DNA of 11,776 nt from an uncultured Verrucomicrobiota bacterium (GTDB taxonomy: Bacteria; Verrucomicrobiota; Kiritimatiellia; RFP12; UBA1067): the NCBI GenBank assembly GCA_946631535.1, contig CAMPAF010000058.1, positions 1 through 11,776 on the forward strand. Reading direction: 5' to 3'. Numbering within the stretch: the stretch's first letter is position 1; each line of letters starts with the position of its first letter. The position numbers and the translations under genes are program-made. The notes under the pieces were generated by a model that saw nothing but the letters and a program-made list of their open reading frames with translations, had not been told where the DNA came from and ran no database searches. This document shows, piece by piece, positions 8,301 to 11,776 of the stretch.

Positions 8301-10389
8301 CCTCGAGGGCATCTTCCAGGAGCTCGACTTCACGGTGGAGGCCAACAACATCAAGCAGGGGACGGTCTATACCTCCGGCGTGGTGAAGGATACCGTGGCG
8401 GGCGTGCGGAGCATGGAGCTGTACCCCTCCATCAACGCCACCGCCAACACGCTCGTCCTGCGCAAGGCGCCCGGCGTCACCTACGACCGGTTTGTCGCGC
8501 AGAGCAAGGCGAAGGTCGCCGGCATCGTCTCCTCCTTCGCGCGGGTGCGGAACGAGGACGGCACCGTCACCTACAAGAGCGGCGACATGACCAAGGTGTT
8601 CCGCGCGCGGCGAAACCTGATCACCGCCTATGACGAGGTGCACGCCCGCCAGGAGCGGCTGGTCGGCTTCATGGAGAAGTGGGCGTACGAGGCCATCTTC
8701 GGCGACGGCTTCTTCCACGGCGACGTGCACGCCGGCAACCTCATGTGCGACGCCTCCACCCTCACGGTGATCGACTACGGCAACGCCTCCCGCCTGTCCG
8801 AGACAGACCGCGATAACCTCAAGTGGGGTCTCGCGTGGATTCCGGCGCGCAACGCCAAGAACTTCGTCAGCTACTACGAGAAGCTGCTGTCGGCGGACGG
8901 CAAGAAGAGCCTGAACGCCTGCCGCGACGAGCTCGTGCGGAACCTGCAGAGCCTGTTCGACCGCAGCGACGTGTCCGATGCCGGGCGCGTGATGGCGGCG
9001 GCGTTCCAGCTGATCCAGCAGATGGACGTGGAGCTGCCCGGCCCGATCTTCAACATGATGCAGAGCATGCAGCGGCTGGACGAGACGGCGCGGCTCCTGA
9101 ACGAGCAGATGGAGAACATCCGCACGACGGTCGAGTCCCTCGAACTGACCGCCGACCTCCAGCCCGGCGAAACGCTTCCCGCCTTCCTGCAGCCGTTCCA
9201 CGAGATGGCGCATTCGGAGAAGAAGATCGACGACGGCACCGACGTCACGTTCAAGGACCTGTTCCAGATGATGGCGAAACGCATCCGGGTCGGGGACATC
9301 CCCACCGACGAAGACGGCTTTCTCAACATCGACGTAAAAGGCGGGGCGTTCATCACGGAGCTCACCTCGTATGGCCTCTCCGATCGGCGGACGGCACCTT
9401 CTCCCCGCTACCAGGACCATCTCGAAGACCTCGTCAAGGCGGTTTTCGACTCCGAGGACCCAGACACGGCGAAGGCGGCGTTGTTCGGCGAGTTCGATCA
9501 GCTCAAGGCGCTGGCGACAAGCCTCGTCAACGAGAGCGACCCGTACCTTGCCATTGTCGCCAGCGGCCTGCTGGACGCACTCGCGCAGCAGCCGGCGTCG
9601 ATGGAGGCCGGGGACCGCGACGCGTGGATGGCCTTCGCCAGCAATCTGGCCATCAAAGTCGGCCAGACGAACGGCACGATGTTCGACATCTGCGGCCTTA
9701 CCATGCCGACGCGAATGCACATAAGGGTGTGCCCGCCATACGACGACGCCTCGGCGGGATTCGCGAACGCGATCAACCGGGGCGGCGAAGAGTTTGCGAA
9801 ACAGGTCGGCTCCAACATGAAGAGCGTCGTCGGCGGGCTGCTCCAAGGCGGAATAGGGCTGCTCACGACGTTCCAGCAGCTCGCGAAAGAGGAGGAGCAG
9901 CGCGAGGCGCGCGCCGAATTCGTCGACAAAAACTATGGTAGCTACGCCAACGCCCACGGCCTCTTCGGGCTGGAGACGGCCACGGTCGAAAAGACGATGC
10001 GCGACTTCCGGTTCCGTCCGGACTTGCCGAAGATCCTGACGACGGCGGGGTGGAACACCTCGGTGGCCAACCGTGCGGCCGTGGTCGAGACGCTGCGCTT
10101 CAACATCGACAACGTGATGTGCGAACTGGACGCCGCCGGCTTCCACCAGCGCACCGACCGCGCGGCGCAGGACGGCAAGCGCACGGCGTTCATCGAGCTG
10201 GCGATGACGAAGGTCTACGTCGCCCATCCCGAATGGAGCACCGGCCTCGCCGGCCTCAGCGACTCGGACATCGACCAGATCGCCGCCGGCGACGCCGACA
10301 TCAGGACCGCGCTCGCGTTCCTGAAGCGCGTCGCCAATCCGCCGGCCCAGTCGTCGCAGGCGGCTCAGCCGCCATCGTCCAACCAGTGA
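2383..10389 (+). CDS. Giant protein (2668 aa) with embedded UbiB/ABC1-like kinase domain; candidate type III effector
   Basis: One uninterrupted 8-kb frame. The N-terminus (MLSIVAQNLVNMVGHL) is amphipathic, with no Sec signal peptide. Residues 1-370 are mainly helical. About 380-506 looks beta-rich. About 507-1000 is long Ala/Lys/Glu/Asp-rich helix, likely coiled coil. A second short strand-rich patch is near 1420-1465. The only recognised domain is a UbiB/ABC1/ADCK atypical kinase at about 1847-2240. A Gly-rich hydrophobic stretch at 2482-2497 (VVGGLLQGGIGLLTTF) could be a membrane-contacting segment, and the last ten or so residues are Pro/Gln/Ser-rich. UbiB proteins are normally about 450-550 residues, so roughly 85% of this protein is unrelated to the family. 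A CesT-like chaperone gene starts 33 bases downstream. Effector function is inferred from size, lack of export signal and that neighbour. A cytoplasmic scaffold or structural protein is the main alternative. Existence of the gene is near certain; its role is not. Confidence 0.9.
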   Translation: MLSIVAQNLVNMVGHLGNGDLDSNIVFDRDTDMFGVDKSAKRAVLGDHNFFQNETPTELGRANGVMRSVLGNALQNIITGGGDVNPVHQQELDRILEKLFGKADAAGRFTGVEGYRPLSAREVKQLVTEAQAIRAKVALAALPEGSGLNAQADGLISRLCANASLHGKEKDVEKMVAKFEAALAKAGTKLVAAPNDAVRAKITSDIRKTVSSFVRDAGKLAAKLPGPDMALFRVLDDAQKKSGTQFSAAFLARFRPNALALLKDGMTLQAFEAKVKEFLPSFLDQARDYAQPMLPRDKNAGTYLAHDLGVSSRDFAHAVTDMQKAEAVSKQAVKDGKNLTTPKQFSLGPDAFDSRIFLRGQPSPEIGPTSVSAAFVQEMDNRPNVQVTLDDGTRQQSFKKQSEGGFAGTLDGAIDKFCRGNGIQAMAVKSALTTPLDKLADGVANLAGIPLEDVGVDASGCDCRVSGDANGNVLVQISLNSKGQLASSLTLKISPQGERSVESFTGVQTNPAFADKVEQDERRTQLAERIDALAVQGAAMLETIAGSIDEKGGALGADSLATIRDAAKTTVDGLVDSLRQLAQGTGRLEKMPAEYEADFTAALNELKARCDARVDSNVKLTNDFSTTLDQIQGRLAEVSQKFTEAKCSAVADTLDSFSAQTAKFLAKLKADFFLSGEVSQDSIKEMDDAVAAFADSVGRLLDAVPAQPSLEDGVRLCAGLADAKFPELAFKTFSEDAKTKIVSSRTMVSTASVDLAAMKNAEKYAPVAELMSSFATSANRMLALADDWPVEAKQEFFHNVSSTMERLSQTVAEGMANGTDFSKGIGQVLRDEFQPLLHEFNANEMAFAAGKFAKEIDNHLQLLDDIAAGKPAGGLPSLVLSDAQRQDIAKAKEGLSAFRDQVMQLGNIPPTRSSMAAVTLALRENVAQFVDKLANPGASRRVATGGIFSFFAAKVASLVDDDAAYALSLPTARPEQNTVDSANPFASQGGVGFKSFDELRNMVRASAALGKTLNVGNLELQELAREVFTDLEEARPFLEIDEQNNVIGFRKIGGETPGEAIIQSVLSEVVSQRIAACAAELGTAQDGVALDVGAYTGAAGMDKLRSALAEAFPAAIEQHQDVARAEARPAPEILPGEVLKRGDGVFGLDIDHLKQQGKFEAFKQVFLGLLTRDAYNLYHDGITATDDAKIREAEALLESWMHQSSPIIENKKYKTTSSIFKNSGKSLEKIGNALLKGALPLDGNVSYATVSVLRELVSDAAALASPTGEYLSGFNTDDIGEAYQLLRRSGLTAERIDAYCAKHGNDARGLVSELALLFNINQMDANGLDALSLRLFGKPIGESDPTERSAVSRIRDIIARNVGGSVKVNDLDPMSRLAPEQKAAALFFMRTASPTTAYVDETLKIFNALKQMAAAPEAAQATVTYGGIQLNLVKSDAGVLTAEGKGWSVKTWTLQGRNVVEVEKTMDMIFPCPLDIASFINQIEDEITLNVGAYGRQQARALLPAVGDDAAQESSRARQLALNVIFSLTGTLATELSAIATRDVVAIARGMLDQAGSPKNYLAGELEKLGGDGVARFNGAATLELYKQMQKTDAADIDRMVKLPEESAVREGETLAQARVRRVHEFVAELVMPDDTTRYDLDRAAGRTDADIMRTTLLAHKYELGVVLRSLDTSSNILESFSLATGEAKDGSTPRIHELTTTLTARMYQLKALVAEAGGIDAFYRQLETGDDPRIQDFLQGFSGDLASSSDKVLARMQGVLTEKLSAAFRRSTASVQGKQLWQKTLDEIAGSGTLDVDTGYGQLLMEALSTYFSKMEPIDRHRMASSLLRFAGDQSSLGEILGAMIKGAGPVLQKLMQGLPQTALPDDLREAVTDLKSNLPPISPEMVRASLLDMVLRSNGRIQRIELTRSLGAATVGQAFLCKVVTTDNPLGDECVIKLLRPDAQSRAARERDLFLEIAERTPGMKGVFDVRLEGIFQELDFTVEANNIKQGTVYTSGVVKDTVAGVRSMELYPSINATANTLVLRKAPGVTYDRFVAQSKAKVAGIVSSFARVRNEDGTVTYKSGDMTKVFRARRNLITAYDEVHARQERLVGFMEKWAYEAIFGDGFFHGDVHAGNLMCDASTLTVIDYGNASRLSETDRDNLKWGLAWIPARNAKNFVSYYEKLLSADGKKSLNACRDELVRNLQSLFDRSDVSDAGRVMAAAFQLIQQMDVELPGPIFNMMQSMQRLDETARLLNEQMENIRTTVESLELTADLQPGETLPAFLQPFHEMAHSEKKIDDGTDVTFKDLFQMMAKRIRVGDIPTDEDGFLNIDVKGGAFITELTSYGLSDRRTAPSPRYQDHLEDLVKAVFDSEDPDTAKAALFGEFDQLKALATSLVNESDPYLAIVASGLLDALAQQPASMEAGDRDAWMAFASNLAIKVGQTNGTMFDICGLTMPTRMHIRVCPPYDDASAGFANAINRGGEEFAKQVGSNMKSVVGGLLQGGIGLLTTFQQLAKEEEQREARAEFVDKNYGSYANAHGLFGLETATVEKTMRDFRFRPDLPKILTTAGWNTSVANRAAVVETLRFNIDNVMCELDAAGFHQRTDRAAQDGKRTAFIELAMTKVYVAHPEWSTGLAGLSDSDIDQIAAGDADIRTALAFLKRVANPPAQSSQAAQPPSSNQ
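7921..9102 (+). other. UbiB/ABC1/ADCK-type atypical kinase domain inside the giant protein
   Basis: Residues about 1847-2240 of the giant protein. In order: GPVLQKLMQGL (1850-1860) aligns with the family GPxxxKxGQ helix but has Met for the Gly of KxGQ. SLGAATVGQAF (1911-1921) matches the Ala-rich nucleotide loop (AAASIGQVH in typical members). CVIKLLRP (1936-1943) supplies Lys1939, equivalent to the ATP-binding Lys of VAVKVQRP. ELDFTVEANN (1980-1989) matches the ELDxxxEAxN motif. FFHGDVHAGNL (2110-2120) is the catalytic-loop equivalent of HADxHPGN. VIDYGN (2129-2134) is the metal-binding DFG equivalent. A helical tail ending near QRLDETARLL follows. Known members such as bacterial UbiB and eukaryotic COQ8 support coenzyme Q synthesis through ATPase or unorthodox kinase activity. 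Retention of all nucleotide and metal ligands suggests this copy binds ATP. Confidence 0.85.
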
Positions 10390-10404
10390 AGTCTATTTCC
10401 AGAT

Positions 10405-10411
10405 AGAAGGA
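10405..10411 (+). promoter_or_regulatory. Ribosome binding site of the chaperone-like gene
   Basis: AGAAGGA lies upstream of the ATG at 10423, within an A/G-rich 33-base gap after the giant gene's TGA (10387-10389). The spacing from the AGG is about 12 bases, a little long; a second purine run (AAGAAG, 10416-10421) is closer. No promoter or terminator is visible in the gap, so the two genes are probably co-transcribed. Confidence 0.55.
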
Positions 10412-10422
10412 AGAAAAGAAGC

Positions 10423-10884
10423 ATGACATTTGAAGAACTGATAGCCGCGTTCGGTGCCAAAATCGGGGTCGCACTCGTTGCCGACAACGAGTCCTGCGTC
10501 GTCGGCGTGGACGACATGACCGTGACGTTCCTGCATCTAGACGAGGTGGACAAGATTTCGATCTACGGCGAAATCGGCGAAACGCCGCAGGATGGGATCG
10601 AGGAGCTCCTATCGACCATGCTGGAGGCCAACCACCTCTTTGCCGGCACGGCGGGGGCGACCCTCTCGCGCGACAAGAAGACCGGCAGGTTCTGCCTCTG
10701 CCGCGTCGAGCCGCTTGCGCTGCTCGACGCCGATTCGTTCGCGAGCGTGATGGAGTCGTTCGTGAATACCCTTGCGGTGTGGCGGAGCATCGTCGCGAAC
10801 TACCGTCCCGACGAAAGCGTCGCCGCCGCTCCCGCCTCCGACCCACCGCCGTCCACAAGCTTCGGCGGCTTCCTCCAGGTGTAG
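10423..10884 (+). CDS. CesT/Tir-family type III secretion chaperone-like protein
   Basis: A small acidic protein of 153 residues, in the usual 130-170 size range of class I type III chaperones, which act as cytoplasmic dimers that keep an effector's N-terminal region secretion-competent. The pattern fits the family: an N-terminal helix (FEELIAAFGAKIGV), strands ending in a VTFLHLDEVDKISIYGEIGE segment, a helix with LLSTMLEANHLF (61-73), then GATLSRDKKTGRFCLCRVEPL (78-98) followed by LDADSFASVMESFVNTLAVWR (101-121). The GATLSxD...L...L motif and the final helix ending in W120-R121 are the most telling. Residues from about 129 form an Ala/Pro/Ser-rich tail beyond the fold. It follows the giant gene by 33 bases, so the giant protein is the probable client. 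The YbjN-like fold is similar and is the main alternative assignment. Confidence 0.8.
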   Translation: MTFEELIAAFGAKIGVALVADNESCVVGVDDMTVTFLHLDEVDKISIYGEIGETPQDGIEELLSTMLEANHLFAGTAGATLSRDKKTGRFCLCRVEPLALLDADSFASVMESFVNTLAVWRSIVANYRPDESVAAAPASDPPPSTSFGGFLQV

Positions 10885-10914
10885 TAATCAGAGGGGACAT
10901 AATCAGAGGGGACA
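10885..10914. repeat. Tandem 15-bp direct repeat, REP/RAYT-like
   Basis: TAATCAGAGGGGACA occurs twice back to back (10885-10899 and 10900-10914), with no mismatch, directly after the chaperone stop codon. It runs on into GACCC, giving AGGGGACAGACCCT with short inverted arms AGGG/CCCT. From memory, GGGGACAGACCC cores recur in intergenic repeats near REP-associated (RAYT, Y1) transposases in diverse bacteria. No transposase gene is present here. Confidence 0.7.
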
Positions 10915-10929
10915 GACCCTTCGCGCATG

Positions 10930-10993
10930 CCACCGGACTTTGCAAAATGCGGTGGTAGCCGGCGGGAGGTTGAAGCGCCGCCAAGATGGCGGC
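10930..10993. repeat. Two small hairpins next to the tandem repeat
   Basis: CCACCG (10930-10935) pairs with CGGTGG (10950-10955) across 14 bases, and GCCGCCA (10977-10983) pairs perfectly with TGGCGGC (10987-10993) around a 3-base loop. Neither is followed by a T-run, so they are poor intrinsic terminators. With the tandem repeat just upstream they look like one dispersed noncoding element of about 110 bases. The stretch from here to 11034 holds no credible gene. Confidence 0.5.
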
Positions 10994-11034
10994 TCTCCAT
11001 ACGGGAGGGTCGCATGGCGGACGGCGATGTACGG

Positions 11035-11063
11035 TTGCGCCGAACGGGGCGATGTGGTAGAAT
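11035..11063 (+). promoter_or_regulatory. Sigma70-type extended -10 promoter for the deacetylase gene
   Basis: TTGCGC (11035-11040), 17 bases, then TAGAAT (11058-11063) preceded by TGG. Aligned with the promoter at 1261-1289, the two share TTkCGC, the same 17-base spacing and GCGrTGTGGTAkAAT. The predicted start is near 11070, giving a leader of about 177 bases that carries the palindromic element before the ATG at 11247. Confidence 0.65.
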
Positions 11064-11068
11064 ACGTC

Positions 11069-11115
11069 AAAACTTTGGCGATTATTATGATTGAGACAGT
11101 TGCAAAACCTTGGCG
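11069..11115. repeat. Imperfect 12-bp direct repeat in the leader
   Basis: AAAACTTTGGCG (11069-11080) and AAAACCTTGGCG (11104-11115) differ at one position and are 35 bases apart. The first copy starts at the predicted transcription start; the second borders the palindromic element. It may be a chance match or a trace of element insertion. Confidence 0.35.
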
Positions 11116-11184
11116 TTCTGGTAGGGCTGGCGTTCCATCGCCAGCTGCGGACGGCGGTGGAACGCCGTCCCTACCGGATTTTGC
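11102..11184. repeat. Palindromic two-hairpin element (MITE/REP-like)
   Basis: The 23-base arms 11120-11142 and 11153-11175 are inverted repeats matching at 20 of 23 positions. Each half is also a hairpin by itself: GCTGGCG/CGCCAGC (11126-11132 with 11139-11145, loop TTCCAT) and GGACGGCG/CGCCGTCC (11149-11156 with 11163-11170, loop GTGGAA). The stems differ in sequence yet both pair perfectly. GCAAAA (11102-11107) and TTTTGC (11179-11184) extend the symmetry outward. It contains no transposase gene. It lies within the predicted 5' leader of the deacetylase gene. Confidence 0.7.
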
Positions 11185-11231
11185 TACTGCCTCGATTGGA
11201 AGAAAACCAGAGCAGAAAAGCTGCCAATCGC

Positions 11232-11241
11232 AGGAAGGTGG
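11232..11241 (+). promoter_or_regulatory. Ribosome binding site of the deacetylase gene
   Basis: AGGAAGGTGG lies five bases before the ATG at 11247. It is the strongest Shine-Dalgarno match in the window and fixes the start of the PIG-L-family gene. Confidence 0.75.
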
Positions 11242-11246
11242 ATAAG

Positions 11247-11776
11247 ATGAGAGTACTTGCTGTCGGATGCCATCCCGATGATGTTGAAATCGCGTGCGCG
11301 GGAACGCTGGCGAAATGCGTGAAGCGCGGCGACACGGTGATCGTGGCGCACCTGTGCACGGGATCGCTCGGGCACGTGGTGATCCCGCCTGAGGAGCTGG
11401 TGCCGATGCGCGCCGCCGAGGCGCGCGCCGCCGGCGAGCTCGCGGGCATCGAGGTGCTTGACGGCATCTTCGGCGACCTCGACATCTACGCCGACAACGC
11501 GGAGAGCCGCAGCAAGGTCGTGGAGGTGATCCAGTACGCCCAGCCGGACCTGATCATCACCCACAACCCCGACGACTACATGCCCGACCACGTCGCCACC
11601 TCGAAGCTCGTCTTCGACGCGGCGTTCACGGCCACGCTGCCGAACTGGCCGTCGAAGACGCGCAAGGCGGCGAAGCTCGTGCCGATCTACTACATGGACA
11701 CGCTCGCCGGGGTCAATTTCGTCCCCGAGGAGTTCGTGGACATCACGGACGAGATCGACCTCAAGATCCAGATGCT
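11247..11776 (+). CDS. PIG-L/LmbE-family deacetylase (3' truncated)
   Basis: The frame runs from the ATG at 11247 off the window end, with 176 complete codons visible. The N-terminus MRVLAVGCHPDDVEI carries the family's HPDDxE zinc site (H9, D11, D12, E14), followed by AGTLAK in place of the usual GGTLA. R55 and E58 form the conserved RxxE, and THNPDDYMPDH (105-115) holds the later metal-binding His and the loop typical of the family. PIG-L/LmbE enzymes are zinc-dependent and remove acetyl groups from N-acetylglucosamine-type substrates; the exact substrate here is unknown. Family members often run to about 230 residues or more, so most of the catalytic domain is present. The start is supported by the strong ribosome binding site and by the HPDD motif beginning at residue 9. 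It probably has its own promoter at 11035-11063. Confidence 0.92.
   Translation, partial: MRVLAVGCHPDDVEIACAGTLAKCVKRGDTVIVAHLCTGSLGHVVIPPEELVPMRAAEARAAGELAGIEVLDGIFGDLDIYADNAESRSKVVEVIQYAQPDLIITHNPDDYMPDHVATSKLVFDAAFTATLPNWPSKTRKAAKLVPIYYMDTLAGVNFVPEEFVDITDEIDLKIQM

Noticed and set aside
7921..9102. Reading the giant gene as a ubiquinone-biosynthesis ubiB
   Set aside because: The protein is about five times too long, KxGQ is altered, and no ubiquinone or menaquinone genes are nearby, so homology of one domain does not justify the pathway name.
6031..10227. Minus-strand open frame of 1398 codons
   Set aside because: Also antisense to the giant gene and spanning the region where the + strand encodes clear kinase motifs. 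Composition is low-complexity and there is no plausible domain or ribosome binding site.
10930..10993. Intrinsic terminator after the chaperone gene
   Set aside because: Hairpins are present but no T-run follows either one.
10800..11015. Minus-strand open frame of 71 codons over the tandem repeat
   Set aside because: It overlaps the chaperone gene's 3' end and translates the repeat into VPSDYVPSDY. It is a by-product of the repeat, not a gene.
11087..11245. Short + frame (52 codons) from an ATG after the second promoter to a stop just before the deacetylase ATG
   Set aside because: Most of it translates the palindromic element, giving a Gly/Pro/Ser-rich peptide. No ribosome binding site was seen. 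A leader peptide is possible but not supported.

Overview
The window is GC-rich and almost fully coding, with every credible gene on the + strand. The gene mix (PHP-domain hydrolase, Gfo/Idh/MocA oxidoreductase, PIG-L/LmbE deacetylase) and two extended -10 promoters sharing a GTGTGGTATAAT-like core suggest a member of the PVC superphylum, perhaps Kiritimatiellota, Lentisphaerota or Verrucomicrobiota from a host-associated community. That assignment is inference: there is no rRNA or marker gene here.

Layout. Positions 1-1257 hold the 3' part of a PHP-domain protein gene. A promoter at 1261-1289 abuts a Gfo/Idh/MocA oxidoreductase gene (1296-2315), which may be read from a leaderless mRNA. After a 67-base gap comes one uninterrupted gene of 8 kb (2383-10389) for a 2668-residue, mostly helical protein. 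It has an atypical kinase domain of the UbiB/ABC1/ADCK type embedded at about residues 1847-2240. Thirty-three bases downstream a 153-residue protein (10423-10884) looks like a CesT-family type III secretion chaperone. A 362-base gap (10885-11246) follows, holding a tandem 15-bp repeat of the kind seen near REP/RAYT transposase elements, hairpins, a second promoter and a palindromic two-hairpin element. The window ends inside a PIG-L/LmbE-family deacetylase gene (11247 onward).

How the genes work together. The flanking genes look like ordinary carbohydrate or small-molecule metabolism. The centre is different. A giant protein with no Sec signal and no clear transmembrane helix, followed directly by a small acidic CesT-like chaperone, has the architecture of a type III effector with its cognate chaperone, as in the DspE/DspF and AvrE/AvrF pairs. 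The UbiB-like domain keeps the nucleotide-binding Lys, the ELDF/EAxN motif, HGDxHAGN and DYG, but its KxGQ motif has become KLMQ. The proposal of this annotation is that the pair is a secreted giant effector carrying a diverged UbiB-type kinase. No secretion apparatus is present in the window, so this remains inference.
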